Source of the DNA: Methanoculleus horonobensis
Lineage (GTDB): Archaea; Halobacteriota; Methanomicrobia; Methanomicrobiales; Methanoculleaceae
Direction: 5' to 3'
DNA length: 64,000 bases
Assembly: GCF_001602375.1 (NCBI RefSeq)
Contig: NZ_BCNY01000015.1
Coordinates: 824,736 to 888,735 of the forward strand
Below the pieces are notes generated by a model. It had not been told where the DNA came from and made no database searches. It saw only the letters and a program-made list of their open reading frames with translations. Positions 15,544-24,009 of this stretch are shown here, one piece after another. The position numbers and the translations under genes are program-made. Numbering within the stretch: position 1 is the stretch's first letter; the number at the start of each line of letters is the position of its first letter.

Positions 15544-16783
15544 GGTCGCCGGGCAGCACCGGTTCGGTGAGGGTGTGAACGAAGCGTTCCCACCGGTCGT
15601 CGCCGTCCCCGACGTAGTCCCGGACGATCCGGTAACCCTGAGCGAGAGCCACCGGGTACGCCCGGAACTCCTCGATGAACCGGAGGCGTATCCGTGCCGC
15701 CTCCGCCTCGAGGAACAGGACGTCCTGGAGGAGCCGGCTCGCCTCCTCCCGCGACAGCGTGCCGCCGAGGTATCCGCGGGCCACCCGGGCGTTTCCCATG
15801 AGGTTCAGGGCCGCGGACGCGGTAACGACGGCATCGAAGCGATCGACATTCTCCGTCTCGAGCCCGGCCAGGGGAAAGAGAACCTCCTCGAAGAACCGCG
15901 CGCGCTCGTGACCGGAGAAGATCATCTCCTCTCCGAGCATGGCTGCTCCTTCGGCGACCGTCGCGAGTGGCGACGCGAGGGTGACGACCGAGTGCTCGAT
16001 CCAGCCCCGGGCACGGACGAGCGCCGCCTCCCGGATCGCCCGCATCGTGTGGTGACCGGGGTAACCCTCGTGGCAGGCGTAGGTAAGTGCCCGATCGACG
16101 GTGATCGGCAGATCGGCGTTCACCCGGACGAGGCTCGTTCCGTCTCCCAGGTAGCGGATGAAAGCCTCCCACGGCTCCCCGGTGGCGTAGCCGATCTCAA
16201 GCCGCTCCCCTGCCGGGAGCGGCAGGTGTTCGGCAGTTCTGCGGCGGCTTTCGGCAAATGCCGCCGCAAAGACTGGTCCCAGCCGGTCGAACGGGATGAC
16301 GAATGAGTCCATGAACGCCCGGTAACGGACGGAGAGGTCGCCGTCTCCAGGAAGATGGAGATCGAGCGCTGCATGGAGTTCGCCGTACCAGTCGGGATCA
16401 TCCCTCATCACCGCGATCCCATAGAGCGCCTCGGCCTCGGCATCGAAGACGAGGCTCTCCCCCGTGAGGATTCCGGCACGTGCTTCAAGCGTCCGGATCA
16501 TCTCCCGGAGGTGGGTGTGGCGGATGCGTCCGGCCTCCTCCAGGCGGTCGGGTTCGATCCTGTCCAGGGTGGCAAGGAGGTCGGCGGCGTATCCGGCGAT
16601 GCGATCCGGCGGGACCGTAACCGTGAGCGCCTCCTCCTTCACCGCCGCCGGGCCGAAATAGGCGTCCACGAAGACCGGATCGTGCACCCCGAGCCAGAGT
16701 GCGCATTTGACATAAAATCGTGCGACGGCGTCCATATCTCGGGCTTCGGCAGCGTTATTTCCGGTATAGGCTGAAGGCTCCAT
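15518..16783 (-). CDS. DUF885-type metallopeptidase-like protein
   Basis: 421 residues. The HEGYPGHHT motif near residue 235, followed 35-45 residues later by EGAAMLGEEMIF, is the zinc-ligand pattern of the DUF885/COG4805 peptidase-like family (HExxGHH-type variant). No signal peptide or membrane segment is visible, so it is cytoplasmic. The start at 16783 has a perfect GGAGGTG motif a few bases upstream. Substrate unknown; the family assignment comes from the metal motif and overall helical character. Confidence 0.75.
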   Translation of the reverse strand: MEPSAYTGNNAAEARDMDAVARFYVKCALWLGVHDPVFVDAYFGPAAVKEEALTVTVPPDRIAGYAADLLATLDRIEPDRLEEAGRIRHTHLREMIRTLEARAGILTGESLVFDAEAEALYGIAVMRDDPDWYGELHAALDLHLPGDGDLSVRYRAFMDSFVIPFDRLGPVFAAAFAESRRRTAEHLPLPAGERLEIGYATGEPWEAFIRYLGDGTSLVRVNADLPITVDRALTYACHEGYPGHHTMRAIREAALVRARGWIEHSVVTLASPLATVAEGAAMLGEEMIFSGHERARFFEEVLFPLAGLETENVDRFDAVVTASAALNLMGNARVARGYLGGTLSREEASRLLQDVLFLEAEAARIRLRFIEEFRAYPVALAQGYRIVRDYVGDGDDRWERFVHTLTEPVLPGDLTSADSPE

Positions 16784-16885
16784 CCATCACCTCCTGCTGA
16801 AATATGCGCTCCCCGGCTACTTAACCGCCATGATCCGCATCCGCCGACAGAGGGTTTAACCGGTTTTGAGCCAACCTCTGGAGTG

Positions 16886-17434
16886 ATGCACGAGTCGCTC
16901 CGGCAGATCGTCCACCTCACCTTCGGTCTCGGGATCGCAGGTTTCGTCCTCCTCTTCGACCGCGACCTCGTCCTCTCCGTCCTCGTGCTCGCTCTCTTCG
17001 CGGGGTTCATCCTCTCCGACGCCATCTCCCGGGGCTACACCATCCCGGTCGTCTCGCCGATCATCGCGGGACTCGAGCGGCGCGACGCCGCCCCCGGAAA
17101 AGGAGCGCTCTTCTTTGCGCTCGGGGCTCTCTTCTGCGTTGCTTTCTTTGCAAAAGAGATCGCATTCGTCGGGCTCGTCGCGCTCTCGTTCCTCGACAGC
17201 GTCACCACCCTTGTCGGTGTCCGGTTCGGCAGAACCCGGATCTATAACCACAAATCGCTCGAAGGCACACTCGCCGGGTTCGCGGCGACGGCGGTCGTGC
17301 TCTCCCTCCTCGTCCCGCCCGGGGTAGCCCTCGCGACAGCGGTTGTCGCGGCCGTCGCCGAACTGGCGAGCCCTGTGGATGATAACCTCGTCGTCCCGGT
17401 CGTGGCCTCCCTCGCCCTCACGATACTGCTCTGA
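16886..17434 (+). CDS. CTP-dependent lipid (dolichol/phytol/diacylglycerol) kinase-like membrane protein
   Basis: About 182 residues and five or six membrane segments. Landmarks: DSVTTLVGVRFGRTRIYNHKSLEGTLAG (around residues 111-137; only the key residues D-S-V-T-T-L-V-G and N-H-K-S-L-E-G-T matter) which matches the K-S-x-E-G motif of the Sec59/DGK1/VTE5 polyprenol and phytol kinase family. In archaea such enzymes phosphorylate isoprenoid alcohols for lipid or glycan-carrier synthesis. An in-frame GTG lies immediately before the chosen ATG. It is divergent from the DUF885 gene. Substrate is inferred. Confidence 0.75.
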   Translation: MHESLRQIVHLTFGLGIAGFVLLFDRDLVLSVLVLALFAGFILSDAISRGYTIPVVSPIIAGLERRDAAPGKGALFFALGALFCVAFFAKEIAFVGLVALSFLDSVTTLVGVRFGRTRIYNHKSLEGTLAGFAATAVVLSLLVPPGVALATAVVAAVAELASPVDDNLVVPVVASLALTILL

Positions 17435-17461
17435 GAGCGTTGAACCGCCAGGTTCAATCAT

Positions 17462-17470
17462 TGTATATAC
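17462..17470 (+). promoter_or_regulatory. TATA box for the secreted protein gene at 17510
   Basis: TGTATATAC lies about 45 bases before the ATG, giving a predicted leader of about 20 bases that contains the AGAGGTGAGG ribosome site. Confidence 0.5.
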
Positions 17471-17509
17471 GTCTGTTCCCGATCTCTCTTCCACCAGAGG
17501 TGAGGATCG

Positions 17510-18178
17510 ATGAAACGCATCATTGCAGCAGTCATGATTGTCTTCCTCTTCCTCCCCGGGTTTGCAGCGGCCGCTTCCGGCGGCTATGGCGGTCCGGGGG
17601 GAGCACAGGCGGGGTATGGCGCGGTAAACGCGACGCCCGCCGGAGAAGAAGACGGTGCCGGGCTCATTCCGGCACCGGGAAGAGGGCAGCAGGTGGGGAC
17701 GGAAGAAGGAGACGAGATCCCCGGGGAGCGAGTGCAACAGCGGACCGTAGAGCACACGCCCCTCCAGCCGGGAGATGGGGCTCCCGATCGGAACCGTGTC
17801 CGGCTCGCTGTCCATGCCCTGCTCGGCGCCGAGAACCGGACCGGCGGCATAGGAGAGAACGTCTCCGCCATCGCCCGGGAGTTTAATAACTCCGTCGAGA
17901 AGACTATCCGGGCCGAGGAGCAGATCCGGGCCCGGCACGCCTTCACGCGGTTCCTCTTCGGCGGCGATGCAGAAGCCGCCCGGTTGATCGAGGAGGAAGC
18001 GCAGCGGAACCGGGAGCGGGTCACAGAACTCCGGGGCCTGATTGGAAACTGCACCTGCGACGACGCAACCCGGACGATGCTCCGAGAGCAGGTCCGGACG
18101 ATCGAGCAGGAACAGGACCGGCTCGAGACCCTTGCAAGCGAGGAGATGCAGGTTCGCGGCCTCTTCTCCTGGCGGTAA
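17510..18178 (+). CDS. Secreted hypothetical protein with coiled-coil tail
   Basis: 222 residues with a clear signal peptide (MKRIIAAVMIVFLFLPG, cleavage after AAA near residue 22). A glycine-rich then low-complexity, disordered region (about 23-95) leads to a helical, charged C-terminal half with the pair NCTCDDATRTML (two cysteines) and heptad-like EQEQDRLETLASEE. A purine-rich AGAGGTGAGG motif precedes the ATG. I do not recognise the family. It is convergent with the CDF transporter gene. Confidence 0.7.
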   Translation: MKRIIAAVMIVFLFLPGFAAAASGGYGGPGGAQAGYGAVNATPAGEEDGAGLIPAPGRGQQVGTEEGDEIPGERVQQRTVEHTPLQPGDGAPDRNRVRLAVHALLGAENRTGGIGENVSAIAREFNNSVEKTIRAEEQIRARHAFTRFLFGGDAEAARLIEEEAQRNRERVTELRGLIGNCTCDDATRTMLREQVRTIEQEQDRLETLASEEMQVRGLFSWR

Positions 18179-18187
18179 GTCCCCTTT

Positions 18188-19171
18188 TTACTCCCTTTCT
18201 TTATCTTTCCCGCAGAGCGCGGGCCGGTCGCACCCCGGGCAGGTGGTGAAGATCCCGCAGTCGGAGCAGTCCTCGCCGGTGCAGGGCTGAACCCGGATCG
18301 TGACGCTCGTCCGGGGGAACTCCCGCCGGACATCGTCTTCCACCTGTTTCACGATGCCGTACGCCGCTTCGAGGGTTGCGGTCCGCGGGACGACCAGGTG
18401 AAAGTCCACGAACCGGTTTGGTCCCGATCGGCGGGTCCGGAGCCGGTGGAAACCGATGGCGTCCGAGCAGTGCCCACTGACGATCTCCCGGATCCGGTTC
18501 TCCTCGTCGACGGGAAGGCTCCTGTCCACGAGATCCTCGAACGCGCGCCGGATGAGATCGTAGGCCGCCCGGAGGATGATGGCGGCGACTGCGAGCGCGA
18601 TGAGCGAGTCGAGCACCACAAGACCGGTCAGCCGGATCAGGACGAGCCCTACGACGACCCCGACGGAGGTGTAGACGTCCGTCCGGAGGTGCCAGGCGTC
18701 GCTCTCGAGTGCGATCGACTCGGTCTTCTTCGCCACCGTCATCAACCGGGAGGAGACATACACGTTCACCCCGGCCGAGAGCAGCATGACGGCGATACCG
18801 AGCCCGAGCCCCTCGATGTTCAGCGTCTCCTCGCCGCCGAGGAGGTTTCTCGCCGCCTCGTTGATGATCAGGATAGCCGCCGCGAGGATCAGGACCGCTT
18901 CAAGAAGCCCCGATATGCTCTCGTACTTCCCGTGCCCGAAGGTGTGGCACTCGTCGGGCGGCCGGGCCGACTGGCGAACAGAAACGTAGGCGATTGCCGC
19001 GGCGATGAGGTCGATGGCGGAGTGGATCGCCTCGGATATGATCCCGACCGATCCGATGGATATGCCGACGGCAAGTTTCGTCGCGACAAGAAGCGTGTTC
19101 GACGCGACCGAGAGGCGTGCGGTCTTCTCTTTGAGCGCACTCTCCTGTTCTCCCGGAATGACCGTCTCCAT
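18188..19171 (-). CDS. Cation diffusion facilitator transporter with cysteine-rich C-terminal tail
   Basis: 327 residues, six membrane segments. CDF hallmarks: EAIHSAIDLIAAAIAY (metal-site H-x3-D in TM2), PDECHTFGHGKYES loop, and ESDAWHLRTDVYTSVG (second H-x3-D site in TM5), then a cytoplasmic ferredoxin-like domain (VEDDVRREFPRTSVTIRVQP). It should export a divalent metal such as zinc, iron or manganese by proton exchange. The last 30 residues add C-x4-C-x2-C-x6-C-x2-C-x5-C (from CTGEDCSDCG to CGKDKERE), not part of a standard CDF protein, and likely to bind metal. A single-gene unit upstream of pyk on the same strand. Confidence 0.9.
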   Translation of the reverse strand: METVIPGEQESALKEKTARLSVASNTLLVATKLAVGISIGSVGIISEAIHSAIDLIAAAIAYVSVRQSARPPDECHTFGHGKYESISGLLEAVLILAAAILIINEAARNLLGGEETLNIEGLGLGIAVMLLSAGVNVYVSSRLMTVAKKTESIALESDAWHLRTDVYTSVGVVVGLVLIRLTGLVVLDSLIALAVAAIILRAAYDLIRRAFEDLVDRSLPVDEENRIREIVSGHCSDAIGFHRLRTRRSGPNRFVDFHLVVPRTATLEAAYGIVKQVEDDVRREFPRTSVTIRVQPCTGEDCSDCGIFTTCPGCDRPALCGKDKERE

Positions 19172-19280
19172 ACCTGATGAGTGGTTAACTCTCCTCCGGG
19201 ATAGGGTTTGTGTGCCGGAGGCCGCTCTCCCGGAGGGAGGGGCTCGCAGGATCCCCGAAAGGTGCAGCCGGCTCGCCGTC

Positions 19281-20780
19281 TCAATCGACGGTGAGGATGA
19301 TGAGCGAGTCGGTTCCTTCGCGTCCGGGAGATACCCCCTCGGTCAGCACCACACGCTCGCCGGGCGTGATCAGCCCCGAGTCCCGGATCGAGTCGAGGAT
19401 CGCCCCGTGCCAGTACTCCTTCTCGCTCCGGATCAGGAACGGGCTGACCCCGTAGGAGAACGCCAGGAACTTGAAGGTGCTCGGGTTTCGGGTGAACGCG
19501 AGGATCCAGGCCCCGGGCTTGAACCGGGAGATGTTTCGCGCGGTGCTTCCGGAGCGGGTAGGGGTCAGCACGTACCGGATGCCGAGCGCGTCCAGCGCCT
19601 CGATGACGTTTAGGGAGACGACGTCGTTGACGGTGATCTCCTCGCGTCCTTTCCCACGCCGGAAATATTCGAGCGGGGTGCATCCGGCCCCGACGATCGA
19701 GCGCTTCTCCTCGGTCGAACGGGCGATCTTCGCCATCATCGCCACTGTCTCGGCCGGGTACTTCCCGATGGACGTCTCCTCGGAGAGCATGACGGCGTCG
19801 GTGCCGTCGAGGATGGCGTTCGCGACATCGGTCACCTCCGCACGGGTGGGCCGGATGTTGTCGGTCATCGACATCAGCATCTGGGTGGCGGTGATCGCCG
19901 GTCGGCCGAGGATGTTGGCCTTCTGGATGATCCGCTTCTGCACCGCGGGGACCTCCTCGATGGGTGTCTGGACACCGAGATCGCCCCTGGCGATCATCAC
20001 CCCGTCGGCCTCCCGGAGGATCTCGTCGAGGTTTGCGAGCGCCTCCTGCCGCTCGATCTTTGCAATCACCCGGATGGTCTTCCCGGACCGGGCGGCGTAT
20101 TCCCGGGCCCTCAGGATGTCCTCCGCCCGCTGGATGAAGGATATGCTGAAGGTGTCGAGCCCCTCGGCAAGCCCGAACTCGATGCACTCGAGGTCTCTCT
20201 CCGTCAGGGCGCTGACCGCGAGGATCCCCTCGCCACCCACGAGGCTCATCCCCTTGCGCGAGAGGAGGGGGCCGCCGATGATCACCGTCGCCCGGACGTC
20301 TCTTTCGCCGACATCGTCGACCCGTATCTGGAGGAATCCGTCGTTGAGAAAGATGGTGCTCCCCGGTGAGACCAGCTGCGGGAACTGCTTGAAGTCGACG
20401 GGGATCAGGGAGGGGTCGCTCGACGCCGGGGCGGGGATAAGGGTGATGGTTTCGCCTTTCTGGAGCATCATGGGCTCTTCTGCGAGGACGCCGACCCGGA
20501 TCTTCGGTCCCGGCAGATCGAGCAGGATCGTGACCGGGAGGTCCGTATCCTCCGCGGCGGTCCGGATGTTTCGGATGTTCTCCCGGTGCTCGTCGAACGA
20601 TCCGTGGGAGAGGTTGAGCCGGGCGACGTTCATGCCGGCGAGGAGCATCCGGCCGAGCACCTCCCGGGAGCGCGATGCGGGCCCGATGGTACAGACAATC
20701 TTTGTTTTATGGTCGGGCAGGCTCATCCGCTTCCGTTTCGCCTGCTCGGATATCCGGTGCAGCACCTCTTCGAGCATCAT
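19281..20780 (-). CDS. pyk: Pyruvate kinase
   Basis: 499 residues from the ATG at 20780, which has GAAGGG five bases upstream; an internal ATG at 20726 (MSLPDHKTKIVCTIGP) also has GGAAG and gives the family's usual beginning. Landmarks: CTIGPASRS, MNVARLNLSHGSFDEH, LLDLPGPKIRVG, ARGDLGVQTPIEEVPAVQK (active-site helix), ATQMLMSMTDNIRPTRAEVTDVANAI (short key: TQMLMSM) and GTDAVMLSEETSIGKYP. It converts phosphoenolpyruvate and ADP to pyruvate and ATP. The C-terminal domain (SLNVIEALDALGIRYVLTPTRSG) is complete. Separate from the cobalt operon downstream by 91 bases. Confidence 0.96.
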   Translation of the reverse strand: MMLEEVLHRISEQAKRKRMSLPDHKTKIVCTIGPASRSREVLGRMLLAGMNVARLNLSHGSFDEHRENIRNIRTAAEDTDLPVTILLDLPGPKIRVGVLAEEPMMLQKGETITLIPAPASSDPSLIPVDFKQFPQLVSPGSTIFLNDGFLQIRVDDVGERDVRATVIIGGPLLSRKGMSLVGGEGILAVSALTERDLECIEFGLAEGLDTFSISFIQRAEDILRAREYAARSGKTIRVIAKIERQEALANLDEILREADGVMIARGDLGVQTPIEEVPAVQKRIIQKANILGRPAITATQMLMSMTDNIRPTRAEVTDVANAILDGTDAVMLSEETSIGKYPAETVAMMAKIARSTEEKRSIVGAGCTPLEYFRRGKGREEITVNDVVSLNVIEALDALGIRYVLTPTRSGSTARNISRFKPGAWILAFTRNPSTFKFLAFSYGVSPFLIRSEKEYWHGAILDSIRDSGLITPGERVVLTEGVSPGREGTDSLIILTVD

Positions 20781-20871
20781 ACGTACCCTTCGGGCACCGG
20801 CACCGGATTAACCTTCTCCCGGGGGGGCAGGGGGATGCCGGAAAAACAGACGTGGAGCGTCGGCACGCCCG

Positions 20872-22080
20872 TCAGGAGGGGATGCGCTCGTTGTTCGGAG
20901 GAGGGATCTCCTCCGTCTCCCAAACCGGGATCACCGCAAGCGCCCGTCCGCTCTCGGCGCTGTAATCCCCGATACGGCGATGGACGTGCTCGACCATGCC
21001 CCCGGTGGTGATGATGAGCGAGTTCTCCCCGATGAGCGCTTTTAGAATACATTTGTCGATGACGCCGTAGGTGTAGTCGAGGAGGATCCGTTCCCGGTTG
21101 GCGAACTCCTTCGCGCGGGTGCCCATCGCCCCGACGTGGTCGACCGTCCCGCGCTCCACGAGCGCCCGCACCTCGTCGCCCCCGGTTCTGTCGGCGTTGC
21201 AGAGGTAGATCCTCCCGCCCCCGTCCCCTGCCGGGGCGTGGCCGTGTATCGCCTGCTCGATCCGGTCGGTGAACTCGAGCACGCTCTTTGGAGGAACGTC
21301 CCGGTCGATGATGCCCCGGAGGCCGAGCTCGTTGTAGAGGTCGAGGAGAGCGGGAGGTTTCAGCCTGGCTGACGCGAGGAGGCCGTGGTCGGAGAAGACC
21401 TCCTCCGGCGGCCCCCGGGCGAGGACGCCCCCCCGCTCCATGAGGACGATCGAGTCGGCCCAGCGGTAGGCGAGTTCGACGTCGTGGGTGGAGACGAGCA
21501 CCGTCCGGCCGCCCGAGGCGAGTTCGTCGAGGAGTTCCATCACCTCCTCCGAACTTGCAGGGTCGAGCGCGGAGGTCGGCTCGTCGAAGACAAGAACCGC
21601 AGGTTCCATTGCGAGGATGCCTGCGATGGCGACCCGTTTCTTCTCGCCGCCGGAGAGGTGGTGGGGCGGCCGCTTCTCGTAGCCCCGGAGCCCGACGTAG
21701 CCGAGCGCGTCTCGCACCGCTCGCCGGACGGCGTCGGGAGGGAGGCCGAGATTCACCGGCCCGAAGGCCACGTCCGCTTCAACGGTCGGGGCGATTATCT
21801 GGACATCGGGGTTCTGGAAGACGAACCCGACCCGCCGCCGGAGTTCGCGGAGGCTCCGGTTGTCGTAGGCGAGCGGCCTGCCGTCGAAGCGGATCACGCC
21901 TGAGGCCGGCCGGAGCATGCCGTTGAGCATCAGAAGAAGCGTCGACTTCCCGGCGCCGTTCGGCCCGACGAGAGCGGTCTTTGAGCCGGCCTCGATCCGG
22001 ATGCTCACCCCGGCGAGGGCGGCGGGGCCGTTCGGATAGGTGTAGGCGATGTTCTCGGCTTCAAGCAGCGGTTCCGTCAT
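20872..22080 (-). CDS. cbiO: Cobalt ECF transporter ATPase with unknown C-terminal domain
   Basis: About 402 residues from the ATG at 22080 (ATGA overlap with cbiQ). The N-terminal 275 residues form a standard ABC ATPase: Walker A GPNGAGKST, Q-loop FQNPDVQII, signature LSGGEKKRV, Walker B AVLVFDEPTSALDP, switch histidine STHDVE. It energises cobalt uptake with CbiM, CbiN and CbiQ. Residues about 280-402 form an extra domain (RIYLCNADRTGGDEVRALV, FANRERILLDYTYGVIDKC, SLIITTGGMVEHVHRRIG) that I cannot place; it contains a conserved-looking ITTGGMVEHVH stretch that could bind ligand or metal. The open frame continues upstream of the ATG but not as real protein. Confidence 0.93.
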   Translation of the reverse strand: MTEPLLEAENIAYTYPNGPAALAGVSIRIEAGSKTALVGPNGAGKSTLLLMLNGMLRPASGVIRFDGRPLAYDNRSLRELRRRVGFVFQNPDVQIIAPTVEADVAFGPVNLGLPPDAVRRAVRDALGYVGLRGYEKRPPHHLSGGEKKRVAIAGILAMEPAVLVFDEPTSALDPASSEEVMELLDELASGGRTVLVSTHDVELAYRWADSIVLMERGGVLARGPPEEVFSDHGLLASARLKPPALLDLYNELGLRGIIDRDVPPKSVLEFTDRIEQAIHGHAPAGDGGGRIYLCNADRTGGDEVRALVERGTVDHVGAMGTRAKEFANRERILLDYTYGVIDKCILKALIGENSLIITTGGMVEHVHRRIGDYSAESGRALAVIPVWETEEIPPPNNERIPS

Positions 22081-22853
22081 ACGAGCACCACCCCCCCGGT
22101 GAAGAGCGAGACACCGAGGACTGCCGAGAGGTAGAGGAGGCCGCCTGCGAGCGCGAGAACCGAGATCGGCCGGGTGTCGCCGGGAATCCCGAGCCTGCCG
22201 TCGTAGCAGCGTGCGTCCATCGCAAGAACCAGCGCTTCGCCGCTCTCCCAGGTTCTTATGAAGAGCGCCCCGGCGAGCATCCCGAAAGACCGCACCGACT
22301 CCCGGAACTTTCCGTAGCCGAGCCGCATCACCTGCGAGCGGTAGACCTGGCCCGCCTCCTCGATCAGGATGAAGATGAACCGGTAGGTGAGCATGGAAAG
22401 GTCGATGAGGACGGCGGGAACCCGGAGTCTCCGGAGGAGATCGAAGATCTCGGTCATGGGCGTCGTGAGCGCGATGAAGTAGAGCGAGCACATGCCCCCG
22501 AAGACCCGCGCGAGGAGGAGAAGGGCGAGGTTCGCACCGTCTGCCGTGATTGCGAGAGGGAGACCGGGAACCTGCAGGAGCACCGCCCCTCCGCCGGTGA
22601 TGAAGAGGATCACGACGATGCTCATCGCTGCAAACGAGACCGGAACCAGGAGGAGTTTCGCGTAGAACCGTGCCGGTATCTTCGCGAGGGCGAGGACGGC
22701 GGCGCTCATCGAGGCCGCGACGAGCAGGGGGGCGACGGGGCCCGGCGACGAGACGCATAAAAGGATGCTTGCAAGCCCGATGAAGAGTTTGAGCTCCACA
22801 CTCGTCTCCCGGAGGTTATTGGTCTGGGCATAGTCTTCAAGCACCTCGTACAT
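22077..22853 (-). CDS. cbiQ: Cobalt ECF transporter transmembrane protein
   Basis: 258 residues with five or more membrane segments and the EcfT-type coupling region near LARVFGGMCSLYFIALTTPMTEIFDLLRRLRVP (key residues around 118-150) and RSQVMRLGYGKFRESVRSFG, plus the late AMDARCYDGRLG motif (A-R-G-type EcfT box). CbiQ couples the CbiO ATPases to the substrate-binding CbiMN. Its stop overlaps the cbiO start by four bases. Starts 39 bases after cbiN ends. Confidence 0.94.
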   Translation of the reverse strand: MYEVLEDYAQTNNLRETSVELKLFIGLASILLCVSSPGPVAPLLVAASMSAAVLALAKIPARFYAKLLLVPVSFAAMSIVVILFITGGGAVLLQVPGLPLAITADGANLALLLLARVFGGMCSLYFIALTTPMTEIFDLLRRLRVPAVLIDLSMLTYRFIFILIEEAGQVYRSQVMRLGYGKFRESVRSFGMLAGALFIRTWESGEALVLAMDARCYDGRLGIPGDTRPISVLALAGGLLYLSAVLGVSLFTGGVVLV

Positions 22854-22892
22854 TGCGTCTCCCCCTATCTCTTTGCGGGACTGCCGGAATAA

Positions 22893-23192
22893 TCAGGCGG
22901 CCTTCCTGTTGCCCTGCCAGTAGCCGAAGACGTAACCGATGATCACGGCGCCGATGGCAGCCTGCAGGGCGAAGAGGAGCGACTCGATCTCGCCGCTCGG
23001 GGGCTCCCAGAACGGCTCGATCCACGGCTCGTAGCCGGAGGCTTCGATGAGCCCGGCGGCCTCGCCGTCGGCCCCGCCCCAGGCTTCCTCCCCGTCGCCG
23101 AGGGTTGCCTGTATCGCGGCGTCCTGAAAGAGAAAGACGGCGGCGAAGATGACGATGAGCGCGGCGACCGCAAGCTCCATGCCGTGCTTCAT
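22893..23192 (-). CDS. cbiN: Cobalt transport protein CbiN
   Basis: 99 residues with two membrane helices flanking a short extracytoplasmic loop: N-terminal [15 protein letters not shown] and C-terminal [21 protein letters not shown]. The loop holds [23 protein letters not shown] (key W-x-P-x-x-x-P-S-x-E), typical of CbiN. It assists metal loading into CbiM. Start and cbiM stop overlap by four bases (23189-23192). Confidence 0.93.
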   Translation of the reverse strand: MKHGMELAVAALIVIFAAVFLFQDAAIQATLGDGEEAWGGADGEAAGLIEASGYEPWIEPFWEPPSGEIESLLFALQAAIGAVIIGYVFGYWQGNRKAA

Positions 23193-23881
23193 GCCGCGGC
23201 CTCCCGGAGTTTCTGGACGGTGCTCTCGGAGAGGAGGTTCAAGCGCGTGAGGATCTCGGGCTTGAGCTGGACGATGTACTTGAAGACGAGCATGATGACC
23301 GCGCCCTCGATGATGGCAAGCGGCACCTGGGTGACGGCGAAGACCGCGGCGAATGCCGAGAACGCCCCGAAGAACCCGGCGGTTCCCGGGAAGGCGAGCG
23401 CGAGCTGAACCGAGGTGACGACGTAGGTGACGAGATCCGCGAGGGCTGCGGCGATAAAGACCGTCGCGTAGGTGTTTGCGCCCGCCCGGGTACCGGCCTT
23501 ATAGACGAGGTAGGCGACGGCCGGCCCCGCGATCCCCATCGAGAAGACGTTCGCGCCGAGGGTGGTGATCCCGCCGTGTGCGAGGAAGACCGCCTGGAAG
23601 ACCAGGACGATCAGCCCGAGGACGGCGGCGATGCAGGGGCCGAAGAGGATACCCCCGAGCCCTGTCCCCGTGGGATGGGAGCAGCTCCCGTTGAACGAGG
23701 GGATCTTGAGCGAGGAGAGGACGAAGACGAAGGCGCCTGCGACCGCGAGGAGCGGCAGGGTTTCCCGCCTCTCCCGTACAAGTCTGTTCAGCTGGTACAG
23801 TCCGATGGCCACGAAGGGCAGGGAGATGAGAATCCAGATCTCCCACCAGGGGCTTGGTAAGAATCCTTCCATGATGTGCAT
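23189..23881 (-). CDS. cbiM: Cobalt ECF substrate-binding membrane protein
   Basis: 230 residues. The N-terminus MHIMEGFLP is the diagnostic metal-binding start of CbiM: His2 and the amino group chelate Co2+. [23 protein letters not shown] (key [10 protein letters not shown]) completes the substrate site. Several membrane helices follow. First gene of cbiMNQO, transcribed away from cbiA across a 128-base spacer, so both arms of cobalt use (uptake and corrin amidation) can be co-regulated. Cobalt is preferred over nickel because of cbiA and the nearby corrin operon. Confidence 0.95.
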   Translation of the reverse strand: MHIMEGFLPSPWWEIWILISLPFVAIGLYQLNRLVRERRETLPLLAVAGAFVFVLSSLKIPSFNGSCSHPTGTGLGGILFGPCIAAVLGLIVLVFQAVFLAHGGITTLGANVFSMGIAGPAVAYLVYKAGTRAGANTYATVFIAAALADLVTYVVTSVQLALAFPGTAGFFGAFSAFAAVFAVTQVPLAIIEGAVIMLVFKYIVQLKPEILTRLNLLSESTVQKLREAAA

Positions 23882-24009
23882 GATATCACCGCTGCCGCCG
23901 TAGAGGCGAGCAGAACAAATACAGTTTATCTAAGGCAAACTAATTTGATGTAACCTGGTTATCTCCGGTCATATTTATCTTCTGCGGTATTCAACACTAG
24001 AGGAACGTT
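23882..24009. promoter_or_regulatory. Divergent cbiM / cbiA control region
   Basis: This AT-richer 128-base spacer holds both promoters. CATATTTATCTT (about 23970-23981) is a TATA candidate for cbiA with a short leader, and the complement of TACAGTTTATC (about 23921-23931) is one for cbiM. GGCAAACTAATTTG (about 23934) could be an operator but no clear palindrome was found. Archaea are not known to use the bacterial B12 riboswitch, and I see no sign of one. Confidence 0.5.

Noticed and set aside
22081..22758. Open frame continuing upstream of cbiO on the minus strand
   Set aside because: It is the out-of-frame shadow of cbiQ; translation is rich in Arg, Pro and His without domain sense, and the cbiO ATG at 22080 overlaps the cbiQ stop.
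23882..24009. Cobalamin riboswitch upstream of cobalt transport genes
   Set aside because: No B12-box-like conserved core is visible and archaeal genomes are not known to use this riboswitch; the spacer is too short for it.
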